The notes under the pieces are model-generated. The model made no database searches, was not told the DNA's origin, and worked only from the letters and a program-made list of their open reading frames with translations. Source: Sulfurovum sp. (GTDB taxonomy: Bacteria; Campylobacterota; Campylobacteria; Campylobacterales; Sulfurovaceae). Taken from it: 14,874 bases of DNA. Every line of letters begins with the position of its first letter. Positions within the stretch are counted from its first letter, which is position 1. The stretch is taken from the NCBI GenBank assembly GCA_020719895.1, contig DYPM01000009.1, positions 8,892 to 23,765 on the forward strand, read 5' to 3'. Shown one piece after another: positions 7,958 to 14,874 of this stretch. The translations under genes were made by a program, and so were the position numbers.

Positions 7958-8397
7958 TGGTTTCTTTTGATGGTGTCGCGAATCTTTTCAAAGCGTGTTT
8001 TTATTTCACTGTCATCAACACAAAGCAGAAACTCTCCTGTAGCAAGTTCACTATAAAAAGGCACACTTTTTGGAGCTTCTTGTGGAGATGCTGGATAGTA
8101 TTTGGAGTGAAATATGATGATTTTGTCTGCTTTGAGTGTGTTACATTCTGGAACATATTTTGCAAATTGCACTAATATCTCTTTTAATAGAGTTTGATTA
8201 TAATTGATTTCCATCTTAAAGCCAGGATGAGTTAGTGCTACATAGAGTGTCTTTTCTTTGATATAAACAAAAGCAATTGCTTTTTGAAACTTCGCACCAA
8301 GAAGTTTGATATATTTTTGGTAACATTCGTGGCGTTTTAACACTTTGAAATGAGGTAATGAAGTCAAATGAGAAAGTATTGTTTGAGTATTTTTCAT
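7954..8397 (-). CDS. Probable DUF721 (DciA-related) protein
   Basis: The protein has 147 residues starting at MKNTQTILSHL. The open frame continues upstream to 8655, but that extension overlaps nadB antisense and has no family pattern, so I use the ATG at 8395-8397. The central region (AIAFVYIKEKTLYVALTHPG, then a helix with LLKEILVQFAKYVPECNTL) has the alternating pattern of DUF721, a domain related to the helicase-loading protein DciA: a beta strand, 'L.V.l.hP', a helix, then a final strand (KIIIFHS). The assignment rests on pattern recognition and is moderate. It overlaps uvrC by four bases. An extended -10 box lies only six bases before the ATG, and there is no Shine-Dalgarno sequence, so the message may be leaderless. 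Confidence 0.65.
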   Translation of the reverse strand: MKNTQTILSHLTSLPHFKVLKRHECYQKYIKLLGAKFQKAIAFVYIKEKTLYVALTHPGFKMEINYNQTLLKEILVQFAKYVPECNTLKADKIIIFHSKYYPASPQEAPKSVPFYSELATGEFLLCVDDSEIKTRFEKIRDTIKRNQ

Positions 8398-8544
8398 ACA
8401 ATGATTATAACACTCATCTGCTGTGGATTTTTGAGCGGATGTGGATTTAAAAGTGATCCTATTTATGTGTCGCCTCAAGAAGAGAGCAATAGCAGTGTAG
8501 TGATTATGAAGGAAAAATATGTCAAAAAAGCACAACTCTTGTAA
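8368..8544 (+). CDS. Small lipoprotein, LptM (YifL)-like
   Basis: This 58-codon gene starts at ATG 8368 (M-R-K-Y...); an internal ATG at 8401 gives 47 residues. A basic N-terminus and a hydrophobic segment (TMIITLICCGF) lead to the lipobox LSGC. The mature protein begins CGFKSDPIYVSP, close to the CGxKGPLY start of LptM/YifL lipoproteins, which assist the LPS translocon LptD in the outer membrane. I favour the 8368 start because it supplies the charged n-region. A weak GAGG lies 12 bases before it. The last 26 bases overlap nadB in another frame, so the two are probably co-translated. With the long start it also overlaps the divergent DUF721 gene by 30 bases. Confidence 0.7.
   Translation: MRKYCLSIFHTMIITLICCGFLSGCGFKSDPIYVSPQEESNSSVVIMKEKYVKKAQLL
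8404..8412 (-). promoter_or_regulatory. Extended -10 promoter element for the DUF721-uvrC operon
   Basis: The minus strand reads TGTTATAAT, a perfect extended -10 box (TGnTATAAT), which is the favoured sigma-70 element in Campylobacterota. It ends six bases before the ATG at 8397, so transcription would start at or next to the initiation codon. The box lies inside the oppositely oriented lipoprotein gene. Confidence 0.55.
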
Positions 8545-9985
8545 GTATGATGTGCTTATTATCGGTGCTGGCGTTGCTGGATTGTATGCTGCGATGTTGC
8601 TTCCTGCGAGCAAACGCGTTCTTGTGGTATGCAAAGATGTTCCGTGGGAGTGCAATACGTTTTATGCACAAGGAGGAATGTGTACAGCATTGGACGACTC
8701 AGATGTCGCACTCCATGTTGCTGATACGATAGCTGCAGGATCTTATCATAATATCAAAGAGGCGGTAGAGATTCTCTCTCGCACTTCACTTCTTACGACA
8801 CTCGATTTGATTTCTCGTGGTATGCCGTTTGATATGCACGAAGACAATACGCCACTCTACACCAAAGAAGCAGCACACTCTGTAGGGCGGATTATTCATG
8901 CTGGAGGCGATGCGACAGGAAGACATCTGCACTATTTTTTGATGCAACAAAACAAACATCATCTCCAACGCAATACGCTTGTTTATGATTTGCTTATCGA
9001 AGGTGGTCGTTGCTATGGCGTTAAAGCTACGGTGAATTATCAGCCGATGACAATCTATGCCGATGATGTGATTATCGCTTCGGGCGGTGTTGGTTCGCTC
9101 TATGCGTACAACACCAACTCAAGAACGGTAAGTTCTGATATCCATGGAATTTGTGTCGAAAAAGGAATCGCACTTGCTGATATGGAGTTTATGCAGTTTC
9201 ACCCTACAGTCTATGTCGATACGCCATTTGCACGAAAATTGCTCCTTACTGAAGCACTCAGGGGAGAAGGTGCATTTGTGGTAGGCGAGAAAGGGAATCG
9301 TTTTTTGTTTGATTATGATGAGCGAGGAGAGTTGGCGGGACGAGATATTGTCGCACGAGGGATTTTTAACTACAAACGAAAGACAGGAGAGAATGCGTAC
9401 CTTGATTTTTCGATGTTTGAAGCGGAGTGGTTTGCCAAACGCTTCCCAAATATTACGCAGACTTTTGGTTCGATTGGGTACCTTTTTCCTTATGATCGTA
9501 TCTCAATCTCGCCTGCTTTTCACTACTCCAATGGTGGTATCAAAACCGACACAAATGGTTGCATCGAAGGGATGGAAGGCTTGTATGCGATTGGGGAAGT
9601 GGCACGCACAGGTGTACATGGAGCCAATCGTTTGGCATCCAACTCACTGCTTGAGGGAATTGTATTTGCCAAAAGAGCGGTGGATCATCTCCTCTCCAAA
9701 GAGACACATTTGATCAAAACACCTCTCTTTGATAAAGACTACGGTAACATTTTGCACAAAGAGAACGACAAAAAGTACAAACATCAACTCCGAAAAGTGA
9801 TGTGGGATGATATCGGTATCATCCGCACCACCAAGGGTTTGCATCAAGCAAAAAATTTTATTTATGATCTCAAAAACAAAGAGATAGGACGACTCTTGCA
9901 ACTTCGACTTAATACCGCTTCGGCGATTGTTGAAGCAGCACTCAATCGCGAACACTCTTTGGGGTCGCACTATATTGAGTCATAA
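8519..9985 (+). CDS. nadB: L-aspartate oxidase
   Basis: NadB oxidises L-aspartate to iminoaspartate with FAD, the first step of de novo NAD synthesis; NadA uses the product. The 488-residue protein has the N-terminal dinucleotide-binding motif GAGVAG at 16-21 and the family patterns FYAQGGM, HSVGRIIHAGGDATGRH, QFHPTV, LLTEALRGEGA, HYSNGGIKTD and HGANRLASNSLLEG. The capping domain and a C-terminal helical domain are present. It is somewhat shorter than the 540-residue E. coli enzyme, mostly at the C-terminus, but nothing catalytic is missing. AAGGA sits five bases before the ATG. No nadA is in the window. It shares a transcription unit with the lipoprotein and possibly with nhaD 78 bases downstream. 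Confidence 0.97.
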   Translation: MSKKHNSCKYDVLIIGAGVAGLYAAMLLPASKRVLVVCKDVPWECNTFYAQGGMCTALDDSDVALHVADTIAAGSYHNIKEAVEILSRTSLLTTLDLISRGMPFDMHEDNTPLYTKEAAHSVGRIIHAGGDATGRHLHYFLMQQNKHHLQRNTLVYDLLIEGGRCYGVKATVNYQPMTIYADDVIIASGGVGSLYAYNTNSRTVSSDIHGICVEKGIALADMEFMQFHPTVYVDTPFARKLLLTEALRGEGAFVVGEKGNRFLFDYDERGELAGRDIVARGIFNYKRKTGENAYLDFSMFEAEWFAKRFPNITQTFGSIGYLFPYDRISISPAFHYSNGGIKTDTNGCIEGMEGLYAIGEVARTGVHGANRLASNSLLEGIVFAKRAVDHLLSKETHLIKTPLFDKDYGNILHKENDKKYKHQLRKVMWDDIGIIRTTKGLHQAKNFIYDLKNKEIGRLLQLRLNTASAIVEAALNREHSLGSHYIES

Positions 9986-9995
9986 ATAACTTGAC

Positions 9996-10026
9996 TTTAC
10001 GCACTTTTGCAAAAAAAGTGCGTAAA
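9996..10026. other. Perfect 13-bp stem-loop between nadB and nhaD
   Basis: TTTACGCACTTTT (9996-10008) pairs perfectly with AAAAGTGCGTAAA (10014-10026) around a GCAAA loop. No T-tract follows on either strand, so it is not a standard intrinsic terminator. It starts 10 bases after the nadB stop and ends 37 bases before the nhaD start. It could be an mRNA-processing or 3'-end stabilising element, or a protein-binding palindrome. Confidence 0.75.
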
Positions 10027-10063
10027 ACCTCTATAACTCTCGAAAAACTTTACAGGAGCATCT

Positions 10064-11428
10064 ATGCACGATTTACATTTGACAACCACATGGGTAGGAA
10101 TAGTTTCATTGATCTTTTTTGTAGTGGGATACTACTTTATTGCGACTGAAGACAAATACCATATCAATAAAGCCAAACCAGCACTTTTTATCGGTACGGG
10201 TATTTTTATGCTTATTGGAGTCTATTTTTCTATCAATGGTCTTGATGGAAAATTGCTTGAACATGAAATAGAGCATCTTATCGTTGAGATTGCAGAGATC
10301 TATTTTTTCTTATTCGTAGCGATGACCTATATCGAAGCGATGATTAGTCTATCTGTCTTTTCAGCATTGAGATATAGGCTTGTCTCCAAAGGATACACCT
10401 ATAAACAACTCTTTTGGATTACGGGTCTTTTGGCGTTTTTTATCTCTCCTGTCGCTGACAATCTTACGACAGCATTGATTCTTTCGACAGTGCTTATCAC
10501 GATTGATAAAGAGAATAAAGAGTTTTTAGTTCCAAGTGCTATCAATATCGTCGTAGCAGCCAATGCGGGCGGTGCATGGTCGCCTTTTGGAGATATCACG
10601 ACATTGATGGTGTGGATTTCAGGGAAGGGGAGTTTCGTAGAGTTTCTCTATCTTTTCCCTGCTTCGATTATTGGGTGGGGCGTAACGGCGTATCTTCTAA
10701 GTAATGTTGTGCCAAACACATTACCACCATTTCATAGTGATGAAAAAAAGATAGAGAGTCTCAAAGGAGGCAAAACTATCATTGCTCTTTTTGCCTTCAC
10801 GATTATGATGGCAGTGCTTTCACATCAGCTTCTTCATTTGCCTGCGATGTGGGGAATGATATTTGGTTTAGCGGTTTTGAAACTCTATATCTATAAACTC
10901 AACAAATACTACACAGCAAGAGGCATTCGCGATGATGATGCGAATGGTGTTCCTGATGAGATAGAGAATGGACAAATTAATGTATTTGCATGGATTGCCA
11001 AAATCGAAAATGACACATTGCTTTTCTTTTTTGGTATTTTAGCGGCCGTGGGTGGGCTTCACTTCCTTGGATTTCTGGAGTACTTCACAGCACTTTACGA
11101 ATCGTTCGGTGCAACAACAGTCAATATCGGCGTAGGGTTTCTCTCGGCATTTGTGGATAATGTGCCTGTAATGTCAGCTGTACTCAAAGCCGATCCAAAT
11201 ATGGGTACGGTTGATGCTACAGCGCAATGGATGCTCGTGACAATGACTGCTGGAATTGGTGGATCACTCATCTCTTTTGGTTCTGCTGCTGGTGTTGGTG
11301 TCATGGGAAAACTTCACGGGATTTATACTTTCACTTCTCATATGAAATACGCGTGGACAGTGTTTGTAGGGTATGTAGTATCTATTACGGTTTGGTATCT
11401 TCAGTTTGAGGTGATGGGGATTTATTGA
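10064..11428 (+). CDS. nhaD: NhaD-type Na+/H+ antiporter
   Basis: This 454-residue integral membrane protein of the ion-transporter (IT) superfamily exchanges cytoplasmic Na+ (or Li+) for protons. About a dozen hydrophobic segments span it. The NhaD signature motifs are present: SPVADNLTTALILSTV in the first half, NAGGAWSPFGDITTLMVW after it, and AFVDNVPVMSAV in the second half. The paired DN motifs are the usual internal-repeat ion-binding elements of the superfamily. A soluble Asp-rich loop (GIRDDDANGVPDEIENG) lies in the middle. The ribosome site AGGAG is five bases before the ATG. It probably supports salt tolerance. The next gene begins 29 bases after the stop with no terminator between, so the nuclease/polymerase pair could be read from this transcript. 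Confidence 0.94.
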   Translation: MHDLHLTTTWVGIVSLIFFVVGYYFIATEDKYHINKAKPALFIGTGIFMLIGVYFSINGLDGKLLEHEIEHLIVEIAEIYFFLFVAMTYIEAMISLSVFSALRYRLVSKGYTYKQLFWITGLLAFFISPVADNLTTALILSTVLITIDKENKEFLVPSAINIVVAANAGGAWSPFGDITTLMVWISGKGSFVEFLYLFPASIIGWGVTAYLLSNVVPNTLPPFHSDEKKIESLKGGKTIIALFAFTIMMAVLSHQLLHLPAMWGMIFGLAVLKLYIYKLNKYYTARGIRDDDANGVPDEIENGQINVFAWIAKIENDTLLFFFGILAAVGGLHFLGFLEYFTALYESFGATTVNIGVGFLSAFVDNVPVMSAVLKADPNMGTVDATAQWMLVTMTAGIGGSLISFGSAAGVGVMGKLHGIYTFTSHMKYAWTVFVGYVVSITVWYLQFEVMGIY

Positions 11429-11457
11429 TTTTTGTTTGATGAGGAAAGGGGGAAGAG

Positions 11458-12603
11458 ATGGAACTTATTACCATTGTGCATAGTAGAAAAACAGCTTATA
11501 TCCCAATGATTTATCATTTTTTTACTCAAACTACACAGCACTATCTTGTTTATGATCAAGCAGACAGAAATTACGCCATAGAGCTTCAATCTGCAATAGA
11601 ACAACTCAATAAACACAAAAATTACAACTCAAAAATCCTGCTAATCGAAGTAGATGAAGATTGCAAAAGTGATATGCAAAGAATTACACAACGGTTTACA
11701 AAAATATGTGATGAAGTTTATCTCAATGGTGGATGCGGTGATTTGGCAATAGTTATCGTACTATCAAATACCATACTCACACATCATGGTCATGTGATAG
11801 CTTACGATATTGAAGACAATAGCTACAACTTGATTAGTCAAAAAGGCTTTACTCATATCAAAACAGAAAACACGATGAGTATTTATGAGTTTTTACTTCT
11901 TATGGGAGATACGATTGTTGAAGAGCGTTCTAAGATTGATATTGAATCAAACGAAGAAGCACTCAATATTGTATTTGATGATATGAAGATGATGTTTAAA
12001 GTGCGCAATTTGCTTAGAAATAGCGAATACAAAAATCTTTCTAAGAGCTATCCAAAACAGATTAAAGCGTTGCAAAAGCTGGGTGTTGTCGATGAGAATT
12101 TTTTTCTCAAAGGGCAAGAGGGGTTTAGTAGTTTTGGGTATCTTTTTGAGCAGTTTGTGTATCTTCGGTTGAAATGTTTTGATTTTGATGATATCAAAGT
12201 AGGAGTGAAAATTCGATTTGACCAAAAACAAGCAGAGAGAGAAAAGATTGAGGTCATAAATGAGTTTGATATATTAGTGATCAAAAACAATAAAATAGGT
12301 TTTATCGAGTGCAAAATAGGAGATCCAAGCGATCCGTTAAATACTGTCTATAAAAGCGATTCGGTAATGGAGTATTTTGGAGATACAGCACGAAGCCTTA
12401 TTCTTAATATCGAAAAAGACAAAACACCACAAGAAAAAGAGAGCAAAAAAAACTTTAGCGACCCTCTTGTCTATAGAGCTGAAACTAAAAATGTGACAAT
12501 TCATAACGCATTTGATTTGGGTAAACATATTTTTCATCAAAAAATAGAAGAGACTTTTGGTGTAAAGTGTCACGAAGCAGATCAAAAAGAGCAACAACAA
12601 TAA
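11458..12603 (+). CDS. DUF1887/Card1-like protein: CARF-type domain plus PD-(D/E)XK nuclease
   Basis: The protein has 381 residues. Residues 1-150 look like a CARF-like Rossmann domain: strand MELITIVHSR, strand ILLIEVDED, then a glycine-rich turn and helix (VYLNGGCGDLAIVIVLSNTI) in the place of the ligand-binding loop of this family. A linker helical region follows (160-215). The C-terminal nuclease shows E231 in GYLFEQFVY, D271 in NEFDILVIKNN and E284-C-K286 in GFIECKIGD, the catalytic E...D...ExK set of Card1/Can2 enzymes. Those are type III CRISPR ancillary nucleases switched on by cyclic oligoadenylate. No CRISPR array or cas gene is in the window, so activation by such a ligand is inferred. 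A purine-rich ribosome site (11441-11455) precedes the ATG. The gene ends 10 bases before the RNA polymerase start. Confidence 0.85.
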   Translation: MELITIVHSRKTAYIPMIYHFFTQTTQHYLVYDQADRNYAIELQSAIEQLNKHKNYNSKILLIEVDEDCKSDMQRITQRFTKICDEVYLNGGCGDLAIVIVLSNTILTHHGHVIAYDIEDNSYNLISQKGFTHIKTENTMSIYEFLLLMGDTIVEERSKIDIESNEEALNIVFDDMKMMFKVRNLLRNSEYKNLSKSYPKQIKALQKLGVVDENFFLKGQEGFSSFGYLFEQFVYLRLKCFDFDDIKVGVKIRFDQKQAEREKIEVINEFDILVIKNNKIGFIECKIGDPSDPLNTVYKSDSVMEYFGDTARSLILNIEKDKTPQEKESKKNFSDPLVYRAETKNVTIHNAFDLGKHIFHQKIEETFGVKCHEADQKEQQQ

Positions 12604-12608
12604 AGGAG
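12603..12608 (+). promoter_or_regulatory. Shine-Dalgarno sequence that fixes the GTG start of the RNA polymerase
   Basis: AAGGAG overlaps the final base of the nuclease stop codon and lies five bases before GTG 12614. It is the best ribosome site near the polymerase gene and supports GTG as the true start. It also makes translational coupling to the nuclease likely. Confidence 0.8.
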
Positions 12609-12613
12609 ATTCT

Positions 12614-14874
12614 GTGGTAGATAATAAATTGCTTTTAGAACAAAAAAAGCTACAAGAATCTTCTTATCAACTCTTGCAAGAGCGGATTGAAAAAATCATT
12701 CAAAACAAAGAAAGCGATGTTTTAAGAATCGCTAAAGTCAGAGGACTTTTGAAATATATCAAATATTTTATGGATAAAATAGATGATTTTTTATCAAAAT
12801 ATCTTTCAGAAATTGTTATCTAAGGGATATCGAAAAAATAGACTCTTCATCACTCAAAAAACAGATACGTAACTATTTTAATAACCATTTTGAGGATACA
12901 AAACAAATTTCAAAGCCACTTTGGAGAGAAGAAGTTGAATTTAAAGTGGGGTTAAAACTGCTTGATCTTTCTATGGAAGCAGAGATTATCAAAGAGTACA
13001 CCAAGCCAAATGATGAAAGAAATTTTAATTATCTTAAACCCAATCCATCGCTTTTAGAAAAAATGAACCCTACAGACAAGCAGATTTTAAATAGCATCTC
13101 TATGATGTATAAACCAATGGTGATACCGCCTATAGAGTGGAAAGAGATGTATGGTGGAGGATTTTTGAATGATGATATAGAAGATACAGATCGGTTTGAT
13201 TTGTCGCTTATCAAAGCTATAAGCAAAAAAGACAAAGAGGCATTGAGTGAGAAAAAAATACCCGAGAGTATTCTGAATGCTATCAATCATATTCAAAAAA
13301 CACCGTTTGTCATCAATCAAAAAATGATGGATGTTTTATTGAGTTATCATAGCGATATTGTAGATCTCAAAAAAAATAATATCGTTGATTTTTCATACTA
13401 TCGTATCTTAAAAGAGATGCTTCAAAGCAAGATTTATGAAAAATCTCTCAAAGAGATCGAGGCACACTTCAAAAAAACAAAATATATCAAACTCAAAGAT
13501 CAAGAACTAACCAATAGCGATAAAAAACGAATCAAAAAAGCAAATAAACAAATCAAAAACACACGAGATATTGAAACTTTCACGTTTGATTCGATGATCT
13601 ATTATGAGATTGCAAAATACAAACAAGGGTTTGATACGATAGTCGCATTAAGTAAAGAGATGCAATCTTATGAGGCGTTTTATTTTGTGTGGCGTATGGA
13701 TTTTCGTGGCAGAATCTATCCGCAACAGACACTTCTTCATCCACAGTCAGGTGACTTGCCTAAGTCTCTACTTCTTTTTAAAGAGCAAAAAGCTTTAGAC
13801 GAAAAGGGCAAAGAGTGGTTTTTGATTCACGGTGCAAACACGTATGGAGAAGTGGATAAGCGTCCCTTCAAAGAGCGTATAGAGTGGACACAAAAACACC
13901 ATGAAGAGATTTTGACATCTGCAAAAGAGTATCGAAAAGAGAATTTTTGGAAAAAAGCAGGAGATCCTTTTAAGTTTTTGGCGTGGTGTTTTGAGTATGC
14001 TCGAATGGATAAAGATCCTCACAATTTCACCACCTCTATCCCTGTGGCTATCGATGGCTCAAACAATGGATTTCAACATATTTCTACTCTCTTGAGAGAC
14101 AAGAATGGTGCAACAATGGTCAATGTCCTTCCCTCGTATGATGAAAATGATGAGATGCAAATGCATGATTTTTATAATCAAGTAGCAGAAAAGCTCAAAG
14201 AGATAATGGAAGAAAAAGCAAATAAGTTTGAAGAACAAAAAGAGATTTTTATCAAAGAAGAGGAGAGGTATTATCAGATCAAAAAGAGAGAGGAGTTTTG
14301 TGCAGAGTATCACTTTGATGAGCTTATAACAGCACTTAAAAATTATGACATCAATGCACATCCAAAAGAAGAGTATCTTGTACGAAAAATCATCAATACA
14401 ATACAATACGAATCTAATTTATCGAAGAAAAAAGAGAAGATAGAAGAAAAAGCAACAACTATTGAGAGGGAAGTCAGAGAAGATATTGGGGATAACGATG
14501 ATCTTGATGAGATCAAAGAGAGCATTATTGAAAAACTCCAACAACTCAAAAGACGGATTGGAAAAGAAAAAATTATACTTAAAAAGAAAATAGCATATTT
14601 GTCAAAAGAGGAAAAAGAGTTTGTTGTTGATTCGTTATATAAGGATTTTTTAGATCAAAATATCATCAATCGTAGTTTTGTCAAAGGTCCTGTGATGACT
14701 GAATCTTACGGCTCAAGTACGCAAGGCAAAGCCAAATCATTATTAGAGAAAATGGAATCAAAAGGAACTCTTTCTGAATTTAATGAGGAAGAAAGATTTT
14801 TGATCTCTCAAGAAATAGCCAAATTGACAGAAGAGGCTCTTAGGAAAGTCTCTTCATCGCCAGAAAAGTATAAA
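12614..14874 (+). CDS. Single-subunit (T7/mitochondrial-type) RNA polymerase, frame-shifted near the N-terminus, partial at window edge
   Basis: A GTG-started frame of 69 codons (12614-12823) resembles the N-terminal part of T7 RNA polymerase (EQKKLQESSYQ versus EQLALEHESYE). The homologous protein continues in the -1 frame, open from 12787 to the window end with no stop. Joined at the heptamer 12787-12793, 754 residues are visible. Landmarks: VIPPIEW..MYGGGF; MDFRGRIYP (D363; T7 D421); IHGAN and AWCFEYA; motif A VAIDGSNNGFQH with catalytic D481 (T7 D537); motif B with R687, K691 and Y699 (T7 R627, K631, Y639). The second catalytic aspartate (T7 D812) would lie beyond the edge. About 115 residues rich in K/E, probably coiled coil, are inserted between motifs A and B. 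The N-terminal domain is about 60 residues shorter than T7's before DxRGR. Such enzymes are known from phages, mitochondria and plasmids; no phage structural genes are visible here. Confidence 0.9.
12787..12793 (+). other. U-UUU-UUA heptamer: candidate -1 frameshift site
   Basis: The T6-A run at 12787-12793 is read T TTT TTA in the upstream frame, which is a canonical X-XXY-YYZ slippery sequence. The downstream frame becomes open exactly at 12787, right after its TGA at 12784-12786. A -1 slip here continues as IKISFRNCYL and enters the conserved polymerase. No strong downstream hairpin or nearby internal Shine-Dalgarno stimulator is visible, so a one-base indel in the T-run (mutation or sequencing error) is an equally good explanation. 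Confidence 0.5.

Noticed and set aside
7954..8655. Longer 233-residue version of the DUF721-like protein starting at 8655
   Set aside because: The extra 86 residues lie antisense to the lipoprotein and the nadB FAD motif and show no domain pattern. The ATG at 8397 has a perfect extended -10 just upstream.
12614..12823. A separate small 69-residue gene between nuclease and polymerase
   Set aside because: Its residues match the N-terminal region of T7-type polymerase, and the next frame continues the homology with no start of its own. It is better read as the 5' part of the same gene.
12973..14874. Independent start of the polymerase at the in-frame ATG 12973
   Set aside because: There is no ribosome site, and the conserved stretch WREEVEFKVGLKLLDLS just before it would be cut off.
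11458..14874. Typical prophage or T7-like phage insertion
   Set aside because: Apart from the polymerase, no phage gene, integrase or attachment repeat is visible. The left junction is a close intergenic gap behind nhaD. It cannot be excluded to the right of the window.

Overview
The window looks like a chromosomal segment of a free-living Campylobacterota (epsilonproteobacterium), something like Sulfurimonas, Sulfuricurvum or Sulfurovum. The grounds are low-GC sequence with AAA/TTT-rich codons, a stand-alone Aer/CetB-type PAS protein, a NIT-domain hybrid kinase, and UvrC, NadB and NhaD proteins of the type usual in that phylum. The genus is an inference; no rRNA or tRNA is present to fix it.

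Layout. Positions 1-299 are non-coding and carry a small dispersed-repeat structure. A tight four-gene minus-strand operon (6036 down to 300) encodes a PAS sensor, a long acidic protein with a C-terminal HPt domain and a perfect 117-bp tandem duplication, a 1053-residue NIT-type hybrid histidine kinase, and a single-domain response regulator. Together these contain every part of a multistep phosphorelay. Further right, also on the minus strand, are uvrC and, overlapping it by ATGA, a probable DUF721 (DciA-like) gene. A compact divergent region at about 8368-8412 separates these from the plus-strand genes: a small LptM-like lipoprotein that the supplied ORFs miss, nadB (L-aspartate oxidase) and nhaD (Na+/H+ antiporter).

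The unusual part is the right end. Only 29 bp after nhaD lies a DUF1887/Card1-type protein, with a CARF-like N-terminal domain and a PD-(D/E)XK nuclease C-terminal domain. Ten bases later a single-subunit, T7/mitochondrial-type RNA polymerase begins and runs off the window edge. Its GTG start has a strong Shine-Dalgarno sequence, and the N-terminal 60 residues are in a different frame from the rest. The frame change is a -1 step, and a U-UUU-UUA heptamer sits exactly at the start of the frame overlap. The polymerase keeps the DxRGR motif, the motif A aspartate and the motif B Arg/Lys/Tyr. It also has about 115 extra, highly charged residues between motifs A and B.

A cyclic-oligonucleotide-type sensor nuclease translationally coupled to a phage-type RNA polymerase, with no CRISPR array, cas gene or phage structural gene in view, is the best candidate here for an undescribed system. 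I suspect defence, but nothing in the window proves that.
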